Source of the DNA: Rothia santali
GTDB lineage: Bacteria; Actinomycetota; Actinomycetes; Actinomycetales; Micrococcaceae
Reading direction: 5' to 3'
DNA length: 42,754 nucleotides
Assembly: GCF_024199905.1 (NCBI RefSeq)
Contig: NZ_JANAFB010000028.1
Coordinates: 1 to 42,754, forward strand
The notes beneath the pieces were generated by a model. It saw nothing but the letters and a program-made list of their open reading frames with translations. It had not been told where the DNA came from and made no database searches. How positions within the stretch are numbered: position 1 is the first letter of the stretch; each line of letters starts with the position of its first letter. A program made the translations under genes and the position numbers. Positions 23,447 to 30,970 of this stretch are shown here, in pieces.

Positions 23447-24652
23447 TCAGGCCCAGCGCGCGCTCGGCGCGTGGTCCGCCATCCCCGCGCCGCGGGCCTG
23501 GGCGTAGGCGGCCGGGATGACCTCGAGCAGGCGCTCGACGTCGGCGGCCGTGCTCGCGTGCCCCAGGGTGAAGCGCTGCGCGCCGCGGGCCTCGGCCTCC
23601 CCCACCCCCATCGCGAGCAGGACATCGGAGGGGCGCGGCACCCCGGCGTTGCAGGCGGATCCGGTGGAGCTCTGCACGCCGGCCATGTCCAGCAGGAACA
23701 GCAGCGAGTCGCCCTCGCAGCCGGGGAACGTGAAGTGGGCGTTGCCGGGCAGCCGGGACGCGGGCCCCAGGTCGGCGGGGCCGCGCAGGACGGCGTCGGG
23801 AACGGCCTCGGCCATGCCGGCGACGAGGCGGTCCCGCAGGAGGCGAATGCGCTCCGACTCCGCGGCCAGGTCCCCCGCGGCCTCGCGGATCGCGGCGCCG
23901 AAGCCCGCGATCGCCGGGGCATCGATGGTCCCCGAGCGGACCTCGCGCTCCTGCCCGCCGCCGTGGATCAGCGCCTCGAGCGGAGCCGTGCGGGTCGCGA
24001 CGAGCACCCCCACCCCCATCGGGGCGCCGATCTTGTGGCCCGAGAGCGCCATCGTGGTCGCCCCCGAGCCGCGGAAGTCCAGCGGGACCGCTCCGAGGGA
24101 CTGGACGGCGTCGGTGTGGAACGGCACCCCGGCCGCGGCCGCGATCGCCGCGAGCTCCGGGACGGGCTGGACCGTGCCCACCTCGTTGTTGGCCCACATG
24201 ACGGAGACGAGCGCGACGTCGTCCGCGCCGCCCGCGAGCAGCCGCGCCAGGTCCGCGGGGTCCACCCGCCCGGCGTCGTCCACCGGCAGGCGCTCGAGGC
24301 GCGCGCCCTGGCGCCGGGCGAGCCACTCGGCGGGGTCGGCCACGGCGTGGTGCTCGACCGCGGAGACGATCACCCGGGGGCGGTCGGCCTCGGCGTTGCG
24401 GCTCCAGAACATGCCCTTGATGGCGAGGTTGTCCGCCTCCGTGCCGCCGGAGGTGAAGATCACCTCGGCCGGGTCCGCTCCCACGGCCGCCGCGACCCGC
24501 TCGCGGGCCTCCTCGACGACGCTGCGGGCGGACCGCCCGGCGGAGTGCAGGGAGGAGGGGTTGCCGCCGCGGCGCAGCTGCTCGGTGGTCGCTTCCAGGG
24601 CGGCCCGGCTCACCGGAGCCGTGGCCGCGTGGTCGAGGTACACGCGCTGCAC
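23447..24652 (-). CDS. Cysteine desulfurase (IscS/NifS family)
   Basis: PLP enzyme that releases sulfur from cysteine as a protein persulfide, for tRNA thiolation and Fe-S assembly. The 401 residues start with VYLDHAATAP, contain the cofactor-binding H102 region (EHHAV), the Schiff-base lysine K207 in SGHKIGAP and the persulfide cysteine C334 in SSTGSACNAG. This places it in the IscS group. GTG at 24652 has AGGAGG about 10 nt upstream. The gene pair with mnmA matches the arrangement in many actinobacteria (iscS-trmU), and tRNA thiolation is the most likely main role here, because no iscU or sufU scaffold lies nearby. Confidence 0.93.
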   Translation of the reverse strand: MQRVYLDHAATAPVSRAALEATTEQLRRGGNPSSLHSAGRSARSVVEEARERVAAAVGADPAEVIFTSGGTEADNLAIKGMFWSRNAEADRPRVIVSAVEHHAVADPAEWLARRQGARLERLPVDDAGRVDPADLARLLAGGADDVALVSVMWANNEVGTVQPVPELAAIAAAAGVPFHTDAVQSLGAVPLDFRGSGATTMALSGHKIGAPMGVGVLVATRTAPLEALIHGGGQEREVRSGTIDAPAIAGFGAAIREAAGDLAAESERIRLLRDRLVAGMAEAVPDAVLRGPADLGPASRLPGNAHFTFPGCEGDSLLFLLDMAGVQSSTGSACNAGVPRPSDVLLAMGVGEAEARGAQRFTLGHASTAADVERLLEVIPAAYAQARGAGMADHAPSARWA

Positions 24653-24807
24653 GAGAAGTCGTCCTCCTGGTCTGGTGGGTCTGGTGGCGGGAGCACGGAC
24701 CGTGTGACGGGCCCGGGCTCGGGCGATGCGTCCAGTGTAGTCCGGCCCCGGCGGGAGCGGACCGCCGGGGCGGGCGGCCCCGTCCTCCGGCCGGGCGGGC
24801 GAGGGCC

Positions 24808-24813
24808 TAGACT
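24808..24813 (+). promoter_or_regulatory. -10 element for leaderless trmL mRNA
   Basis: TAGACT is followed by exactly 7 nt and then the GTG start at 24821, with no ribosome-binding site. That geometry places the transcription start at the start codon. The -35 region is not recognisable. Confidence 0.5.
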
Positions 24814-24820
24814 GGCTCGG

Positions 24821-25285
24821 GTGTTCCATCTGCTCTTCTACACCCCGGAAATCCCCGGCAACACCGGCAACGCGATCCGACTCGCGGCCGTGACCGGAGC
24901 CCACCTGCACCTGGTCGAGCCGCTCGGCTTCGACTTCGCCGACGCGAACCTGCGCCGCGCGGGCCTGGACTACCACGACCTCGCGGTCGTGACCGTCCAC
25001 CCTTCGCTCGAGGCCGCGTGGGAGGCCCTCGGCCCGGCCCGCGTGCTCGCCTTCAGCACGACCGGCACGCGGGGCTACGCCGACGTGCGGTACCGCGACG
25101 GCGACGTCCTGATGTTCGGCCCCGAGTCGGTGGGCCTGCCCGAGGAGGTCCAGGCCGACCCGCACGTGAGCGAGCGGGTCCGCATCCCCATGCTGCCGGG
25201 CCGTCGCTCCCTGAACCTCGCCAACTCCGCCTCGATCGCTCTCTACGAGGCGTGGCGGCAGAACGGCTTCGACGGGGTGAGCTGA
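24821..25285 (+). CDS. trmL: tRNA (cytidine(34)-2'-O)-methyltransferase TrmL
   Basis: SPOUT-fold methyltransferase that 2'-O-methylates the wobble nucleotide of tRNA-Leu isoacceptors. The 154 residues carry the three family motifs: PEIPGNTGNAIRLA near the start, FGPESVGLPEEV, and the trefoil-knot end IPMLPGRRSLNLANSASIAL. The length is normal (~150-160). GTG at 24821 is chosen because the protein then begins FHLLFYTPEIPGN, matching the family N-terminus. It is transcribed divergently from the cysteine desulfurase, so this stretch gathers three tRNA-modification functions. Confidence 0.93.
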   Translation: MFHLLFYTPEIPGNTGNAIRLAAVTGAHLHLVEPLGFDFADANLRRAGLDYHDLAVVTVHPSLEAAWEALGPARVLAFSTTGTRGYADVRYRDGDVLMFGPESVGLPEEVQADPHVSERVRIPMLPGRRSLNLANSASIALYEAWRQNGFDGVS

Positions 25286-25290
25286 CGCGC

Positions 25291-25356
25291 AGGACGGCCG
25301 GCCCCCGCGAGGGGACCGGCCGTCCTCAGGTGGCCGACCCCGTCAGGGGACCGGCC
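25291..25356. terminator. Two tandem bidirectional terminator hairpins between trmL and htrA
   Basis: The first hairpin pairs aggacggccgg with ccggccgtcct plus an inner cccc/gggg (25291-25326). The second (25332-25356) repeats the ggccg.cccc/gggg.ccggcc stem. The sequence similarity suggests that the second copy arose by duplication. The flanking genes converge here. Confidence 0.7.
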
Positions 25357-25382
25357 GTGTCCGCGCCGCGAGCCGGTGGGTG

Positions 25383-25416
25383 CCTCAAGGCCCCCGAAGC
25401 CTCAAGGCCCCCGAAG
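25383..25416. repeat. Two tandem identical 17-bp repeats
   Basis: The unit cctcaaggcccccgaag occurs at 25383-25399 and again at 25400-25416, without a change. It lies in the non-coding gap between the terminators and the htrA stop. Confidence 0.85.
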
Positions 25417-25464
25417 CCTGGAGAGCCCCGACACCTCGGCGCCGCCCGGGCCGGACGCCGTCGC

Positions 25465-26998
25465 CTACTGGCCGGCGTCGTCCGAGTTGCCGAGCGTGAC
25501 CTCCGCGGTCTTCTGGGCCCCGCCCCGGGTGTAGGCGATCGAGATCTTGTCCCCCGGGGAGCTCTCGCGGATCGTGGCGGTCATGCCCTCGGCGTCGGTG
25601 ACCCGGCGGCCGTTCACCGACGTCACGACGTCACCCGACTTCAGGCCGGCGTCCGAGGCCGGGGAGCCCCCGACCACCGAGCGCACCTCGGCCCCGTCGC
25701 TGAAGGACTGGCTGTCCCCCGCCGCGTGGCTGGAGACCGTGGCCCCCAGGTACCCGTGCTGCGCCGAGCCGTCGTCGATGATGTCCTGCGCGATGCGCTG
25801 GGCGTAGTCGATGGGGATCGCGAAGCCGACGCCGATGTTGCCCGACGCCGAGGACGTGCTGGACTCCGAGCCCGCCGAGGCAATGGCCACGTTGATGCCG
25901 ATGACCTCGCCGTCCGCGTTGACCAGCGCGCCGCCCGAGTTGCCCGGGTTGATCGCCGCGTCGGTCTGCAGCACGTTCAGCGCGATGGTCGACTGGCTCT
26001 GCGCGCCGCCGGTCCCGCCGTCCTGGTCCGGGAACTGGAAGCGGAAGGGCGAGTTGCCCTCGGCGCCCTGGGAACCCTGCGAGGAGTCCGTGGAGTCCCC
26101 CTCGGGGGCGGCCGAGGAGGCCACCGAGATGGTCCGGGACAGGTTCGACACGATCCCGTCGGTCACGGTGCCGGACAGCCCGAGCGGCGCGCCGATCGCC
26201 ACCGCGATGTCGCCCACGTTGAGCTTGGAGGAGTCGCCCAGCGTGGCCGGGGTCAGGCTCAGCCCCGAGGGGTCCACCTTGATCACGGCGAGGTCCGAGG
26301 TCGGATCCGTCCCCACGACCTGCGCGGTGCGGGCCGTGCCGTCGGAGAACTGGACCTCCACGGTCGCGCTGCTCGTCGCGCCGTCGAGGGTCACGACGTG
26401 CGTGTTGGTCAGGATGTGCCCCTGGTCGTCGAGCACGACGCCGGAGCCCGTCCCGCTCTCGCTGGACCCGTTGACCGAGATGGTCACCGTGGACGGCGAG
26501 GCCTTCTCGGCGGCGGCGGTCACCGCGTTGACGGAGTCGGTGTTGTTGACGATGGTCGTGGCCGAGGTGGCGCCCTGCGACGTCGACTGGGACGCCGTCG
26601 GGGTCATCAGCGCCGAGGTGCCGGCCGCCGCCCCGCCGCCCACGAGGGCCGCGAGGACCATGCCGGCGACCAGGGTGCCCGCGCCGAAGCGGCGGCGGCC
26701 GCTCTCCGCCCGCTCCCGGTCGTACGGGCTGCCGGCCGCCGGGCTCCCGAACGAGGCGCCGGGCTGGTACTGGTAGCCCGGCGCGGGCCCGTAGGCGCCG
26801 CCGGGCTCGGTCCCGGCCCGGCGCCGTAGCCGGGTCGGAGCCGTGCGCCGTCCCCGGCGCGCCGCCGGAGCCCGCGTCACGGGCCCCTCCGGGCTCGCCG
26901 GACGGGCCGTGGCCCGCCGGCTGGTGACCCGCCCCGGGGGCGGGCTCGCGACCCGGCTCCTGGGACCAGGGCCGGTCGTTTCTGGGGTACTCGCTCAT
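25465..26998 (-). pseudogene. HtrA/DegP-type membrane-anchored serine protease, frameshift in the N-terminal linker
   Basis: Envelope quality-control protease with an outward-facing catalytic domain. The main frame (up to 26880) has one membrane helix (FGAGTLVAGMVLAALVGGG) and a trypsin-like domain with H in ILTNTHVV, D in SDLAVIKV and S in INPGNSGGAL. A C-terminal PDZ domain (GGSPASDAGLKSGDVV) follows. Translation would start at ATG 26998 (SEYPRNDRPW), but that frame leads through a Pro/Gly-rich cytoplasmic tail and runs into a different frame near 26800-26845. There a third frame reads PGYGAGPG, so one or two indels lie in this GC-rich linker. Catalytic residues are all intact, which favours a sequencing error or a very recent mutation. 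Confidence 0.82.
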
Positions 26999-27165
26999 CG
27001 CAGACCTTCTTCCACAATGTCTCTGCCGTTGTCTCCGATCATCGCGGAGACGGCTGTGGCCGTGTTGGGCGTTGTCTGGAAGTTGACTGGTGCTTCCCGC
27101 CCAAGCTCCTGCACATGCCCGGCCCCGACGGCCCGGGCCCCGCCCGGTGCGCGGGCGGGAATGCC

Positions 27166-27171
27166 TAGACT
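27166..27171 (+). promoter_or_regulatory. -10-like element upstream of the coiled-coil membrane protein gene
   Basis: TAGACT, the same hexamer as before trmL, lies about 70 nt upstream of the GTG at 27239. It implies a short leader carrying the GAGGAGG site. No -35 is recognisable. Confidence 0.3.
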
Positions 27172-27238
27172 GTCGGTAGGCACATGAAATCATGGTGCAC
27201 CGAGAGGGGCACCCGTGCCCCGGAAGCGAGGAGGCACC

Positions 27239-28824
27239 GTGTCACCAGCCCTGTCGTTCGTCGCCGCCCCGGTGGTGGGCGCCTCCGGGGGGAGCCTGCT
27301 GCTCCTCGCCGGGGCCCTGCTGCTGGGCGGCGTGGCCCTCCTCGGCGGCGGCGCGCTGTGGCTGCTGCAGCGGCGTCGCGAGCCGTGGCGGCGGCGTGCG
27401 GCCGCGGCGGGCAGCCCCCCGCCCGGAGCCGGGGGCGCGCCCGATCGCCGGGGCGCGGCGCCCGAACCGCTGGAGAGCCTCCGCGAGCGGGCCGGCTCCC
27501 TCCTGGTCGGCACCGACGACGCGATCGCGCACAGCGAGCAGGAGCTCGCCTTCGCCCAGGCCCAGTACGGCGAGGAGCAGACGGTCCCGTTCCGCGAGGC
27601 GATCGACCGCGCCGCGGGCCATCTGCGCCACAGCTTCCAGCTCCAGCGGCAGCTGGAGGACGACATCCCCGACGCCGAGAGCGACCGCCGCGCGTGGCTC
27701 GAGGAGATCGTGCGCGGCTGCGAGGACGCCCAGCGCTCCCTCCGCGAGCAGGAGCGCGGCTTCGCCGAGCTGCGCCGGCTCGAGGGCGACGCCGACCAGG
27801 CCGTGAGCCGCCTCGCCGAGGCCATCGAGGCGGCCCGGGGTCGCCTGCCCGAGGCCGAGCGCCAGCTGGCCGAGCTGCGTTCCCGCTACGCCGACTCCGC
27901 GACCGAGACCGTGGTCGAGAACGTCGCCGAGGCCGGCGAGCGGCTCGCCTTCGCCGAGCGCGCCGCGGCCGAGGCACGCGAGGCCCTCGCGGCGGGCGAG
28001 ACCTCCGAGGGCGTGCTGGACGTGCGCGCGGGCGAGGAGGCGGTGGGCCAGGTGGACGGGCTGACCCGCGCGATCGCCCGCACCGGGGCCGAGATGCAGT
28101 CGGCGGCCCGCTCGCTCGAGGACTCCTCGCCCGGGCCCGGGCCGACCTCGCGGAGGCGCACGGGCTGCTGGAACGCGGCGGGTTCGGCGACCTCGCCGGC
28201 GCGACGGCGGGCGTCGAGAGCGTCGTGGAGGCGATCGAGCGCGAGCGGGCCGCGGGGCCGAGCGACCCGCTGGCCCACGCCCGCCGCCTGTCCGAGGCGC
28301 GCGCCGAGCTCGACCGCGGGCTGCGCAGCGTGCGCGACCAGAACCAGCAGGACCGCGCGGCCCGTGAGACGCTCGCCCACACCCTCGTCTCGGCCCAGGC
28401 GCGGCTCTCCTCCGCCTCCGACTTCCTGTGGTCCCGCCGCGGCGCCGTCGGTGCGGAGGCCCGCACCCGGCTGCACGAGGCCGAGCGCCACCTGGCGGAG
28501 GCCCAGCGGCTGCGGGCCAGCGACCCCTCCGAGGCGCTGACCAACGCCAACGAGGCGATCCGCCTGGCCGAGGACGCCCAGCGCCGGGCCATGGGCGAGG
28601 CCCGCGACTTCTCCTCCGGCCACGACCGGCGCGAGGGCGGGGGCATGGACTCCGCCGCCCTGGGCGGCATTGTGCTGGGGACGCTGCTCGGCGGCGGCCG
28701 GGGGCGCCGGATCGGCGGCTCCTTCGGGGGCGGGTTCGGCGGAGGGCCCTTCGGCAGTGGGCGGAACGAGCCTCCGGGCGGCTTCGGCGGCGGGTTCGGC
28801 GGCGGCATCGCCGGGCGGGACTGA
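27239..28824 (+). pseudogene. Membrane-anchored coiled-coil protein related to the C-terminal part of TPM-domain proteins, one frameshift
   Basis: The product corresponds to the part of actinobacterial TPM-domain proteins that follows the TPM domain; the TPM domain itself is absent. It has one membrane helix (SLLLLAGALLLGGVALLGGG) and long alpha-helical segments with the family motifs HSEQELAFAQAQYGEE and DFLWSRRGAVGAEARTRL. The C-terminus is Gly/Phe-rich (GGSFGGGFGGG). The first frame runs to about 28125 (RSLEDSS); the second, shifted by -1, continues LARARADLAEAHGLLE to the stop. GTG at 27239 has GAGGAGG upstream; a GTG at 27215 is an alternative. It lies directly before pspA, pointing to membrane maintenance. 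The shift sits in a CCCGGGCCCGGG run. Confidence 0.75.
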
Positions 28825-28955
28825 GGGCCGGGCGCGGCGGGCGAGGTCGTCCACCCGCCGCGGCGGACGGCGTCGCGCTCCCGGTCCGGGGGCGGATCTG
28901 AGACGATGACAGCAGCGGGGCGCACCGCCACCGCGTATCGGCAAGAGAGGCAACC

Positions 28956-29672
28956 ATGGTTAAGCAGTCCATCTTCGGGCGCATCGCCCAGCTCGCGAAG
29001 GCCAACATCAACTCCATGATCGATGCGGCGGAGGACCCGCAGAAGATGCTGGATCAGATGGTCCGCGACTACAAGAACAACATCGTGGAGGCCGAGCAGG
29101 CGGTGGCCCAGACGATCGGCAACCTCCGCATGCTGGAGGAGGACCACGCCGAGGACACCCGCGAGGCCGCCGAGTGGGGCCAGAAGGCCCTGGCCGCCTC
29201 CCAGAACGCCGACCGCCTCCGGGGCGAGGGCGACGCCGGCGGCGCGGACAAGTTCGACAACCTCGCCAAGGTCGCCCTCCAGCGGCAGATGACGGCTGAG
29301 AAGGAGGCCCGCGACGCCGAGCCGCAGATCGCCTCCCAGACCGAGACCGTCGCCAAGCTCAAGGACGGCCTGAACCGCATGCGGTCCAAGCTGGACGAGC
29401 TCGCCCGCAAGCGCGACGAGCTCAACGCCCGGCAGAAGAACGCCAGCGCGCAGAACCAGGTCAACGACGCGCTCCGGGCCTTCGACGTCATGGACCCCAC
29501 CAGCGAGGTCAGCCGGTTCGAGGAGAAGGTGCGCCGCGAGGAGGCCCGCGTGCGCGGCGCCGAGGAGCTCGCGTCCTCGTCCCTGGATGCGCAGTTCGAG
29601 GCGCTCGAGGACCTGACGCAGCAGTCCGAGGTCGACGCCCGGCTCGCCGCGCTCAAGCGCCAGCAGTCCTGA
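28956..29672 (+). CDS. pspA: Phage shock protein A (PspA/IM30/Vipp1 family)
   Basis: Peripheral membrane protein of the ESCRT-III-like PspA family that assembles into scaffolds and protects the cytoplasmic membrane under stress. The 238 residues are almost wholly helical. They start with KQSIFGRIAQLAKANINSM, then the family motif DAAEDPQKMLDQMVRDYK, followed by the long hairpin coiled coil and NALRAFDVMDPTSEVSRFEEKV-type sequence near 165-195. ATG at 28956 has GAGAGG upstream. The preceding coiled-coil membrane protein gene probably belongs to the same transcription unit. A strong terminator follows. No PspB, PspC or PspF is present. Confidence 0.92.
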   Translation: MVKQSIFGRIAQLAKANINSMIDAAEDPQKMLDQMVRDYKNNIVEAEQAVAQTIGNLRMLEEDHAEDTREAAEWGQKALAASQNADRLRGEGDAGGADKFDNLAKVALQRQMTAEKEARDAEPQIASQTETVAKLKDGLNRMRSKLDELARKRDELNARQKNASAQNQVNDALRAFDVMDPTSEVSRFEEKVRREEARVRGAEELASSSLDAQFEALEDLTQQSEVDARLAALKRQQS

Positions 29673-29680
29673 CCCCGTCG

Positions 29681-29728
29681 ACGCCGACCCGGCGGCCGGC
29701 CCCGCGGGGTCGGTCGCCGGGTCGGCGT
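29681..29728 (+). terminator. Strong hairpin terminator after pspA
   Basis: Perfect 14-bp arms (29681-29694 and 29715-29728) enclose a further inner GC hairpin. It begins 9 bp after the pspA stop. Confidence 0.75.
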
Positions 29729-29852
29729 GGAGACGCCGACCGGTCGACCCCGTGGCCGACGACGCCGACCGCGACCGCGACCGAGGGAAGGAGCGCTCGT
29801 CCCTCGCGTCGCCCGACCACTCTGCCATCCCCTCCTGCCCGAAAGGACTCCC

Positions 29853-30200
29853 GTGCCCGACGACGCCGTGGACCTCGCGAGCTACCGAGACGTGTGCGGC
29901 CTCTTCGCCGCGCTCTCCTCCCCCGCCCGCGCCGCGACCATTCACCTGCTCAGCGACGGGGAGAAGACGGTGGGCGAACTCCACGACGCGCTCGGCATCT
30001 CCCAGCCCCTGCTCTCGCAGCACCTGCGGAGCCTGCGCGAGGCGCGGCTGGTGACCGGGCGCCGAGCGGGGCGCTCGATCTACTACAGCCTGGCCGACGA
30101 GCATGTGGCGCATATCTTCCTGGACGCGCTGACGCACATCCGGCACGAGGATGAGCCCTCGGGTGGGCGGGCAGCCGACGACGCGCCGCGGGACCGCTGA
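29853..30200 (+). CDS. ArsR/SmtB-family repressor with an alpha-5 zinc site
   Basis: Winged-helix metal-sensing repressor of 115 residues. The DNA-recognition helix is SQPLLSQHLRSLREARL, followed by the wing GRRAGRSIYYSL. The last helix has D82-x-H84 and H95-xx-H98, exactly the DxH-(10)-HxxH spacing of the alpha-5 zinc site in CzrA/SmtB, so release from DNA on zinc (or cobalt) binding is predicted. The alpha-3 CxC site of cadmium/lead sensors is absent. GTG at 29853 is preceded by GAAAGGA. The longer upstream frame is Arg-rich and unsupported. No metal transporter lies beside it, so its target is elsewhere or it controls only itself. Confidence 0.85.
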   Translation: MPDDAVDLASYRDVCGLFAALSSPARAATIHLLSDGEKTVGELHDALGISQPLLSQHLRSLREARLVTGRRAGRSIYYSLADEHVAHIFLDALTHIRHEDEPSGGRAADDAPRDR

Positions 30201-30400
30201 CCTGCGACCGCCTTCGGACGGCTTCACGGCGGCCCTGAGCGCCCCCAACGGAGCCTGAGGCCCGCGTTGCCCGCCGCGATCGCGGCGAGCTCGTGGCACA
30301 CCGCCCCCAGGCTTCGTCAGATGGCCCGGCCGGTCGGCGCGGTCGGGCGGCCCGACCGAGAGGCCGGGCCGCTTCGAGACCGGCGGCGTCCGAGCACGAA

Positions 30401-30440
30401 GAAGCCCCCCGACTTGGCTGATGCCTAGTCGGGGGGCTTC
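30401..30440 (-). terminator. Terminator downstream of the initiator tRNA
   Basis: Perfect 13-bp arms (30401-30413 and 30428-30440) with a 14-nt loop lie 24 nt beyond the tRNA 3' end on the minus strand and are followed there by TTC-rich sequence. The remainder of 30201-30400 holds no gene that I can support. Confidence 0.75.
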
Positions 30441-30463
30441 CCGTGTCTACCGTGAGACCTGCG

Positions 30464-30537
<74 letters not shown>

Positions 30538-30549
30538 GCGACTCATATA

Positions 30550-30578
30550 ACTATACGGGCGACCTCGGGGGTCTGCAA
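30550..30578 (-). promoter_or_regulatory. Promoter of the initiator tRNA
   Basis: On the minus strand -35 TTGCAG (30573-30578), a 17-nt spacer and -10 TATAGT (30550-30555) lie 12 nt before the tRNA 5' end at 30537. The local AT-rich stretch stands out strongly from the background. Confidence 0.75.
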
Positions 30579-30654
30579 GTCGAGAGGGCCATAAGTGGCC
30601 CATCTCACGATGAAGGCCGTCGAGGGCCTTCTTCGAGGTGCAGCGCTCCCCCGG

Positions 30655-30701
30655 TGGGCGGGACAGTCCCCCCCCGGATGGGCGGGACAGTCCTCCCCCG
30701 C
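30655..30701. repeat. Two ~24-bp tandem repeats in the gap between tRNA-fMet and the UPF0182 gene
   Basis: The unit tgggcgggacagtccccccc recurs at 30655-30678 and 30679-30701, with a partial third copy at 30702. The rest of 30579-30903 has open frames in several directions but no recognisable protein, codon pattern or ribosome-binding site, so I call no gene there. Confidence 0.7.
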
Positions 30702-30903
30702 TGGGCCGGGGGCAGCCCTCCGCGAGACGGGCCAGCCCGCCTCCCCGACCCCGGCAGTCCGCCATCGACTCGGTATCGGCCTTCCGGCCCGATGCCGTCC
30801 ACCCGGCTCGGTCTCGGCCGCTCGCCCGGACCCGGCCCCCGCTGCTCTCGCGCCGGCTCGACGTCGCCGGTGGGCCAGGCGGTCCCCCGGGGCCGTACGC
30901 CGA

Positions 30904-30944
30904 AGGCCCGGCGGCCGGATCGCGATGATCCGGCCTCCGGGCCT
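30904..30944 (-). terminator. Terminator after the UPF0182 gene
   Basis: Arms of 8+9 bp (30904-30921 and 30927-30944) with one mismatch and a 5-nt loop lie 27 bp past the stop on the minus strand. Confidence 0.7.
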
Positions 30945-30970
30945 CCTGGCGTCCCGCTGGGGGCTGAGCG

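Noticed and set aside
21284-24820. Long open frame on the plus strand leading into trmL
   Set aside because: Only the last 154 codons match TrmL; the rest is antisense to mnmA and cysteine desulfurase.
30538-30970. Several open frames between tRNA-fMet and the UPF0182 gene
   Set aside because: One overlaps the tRNA, and all are Pro/Gly/Arg-rich with repeat-derived peptides and no ribosome-binding site.
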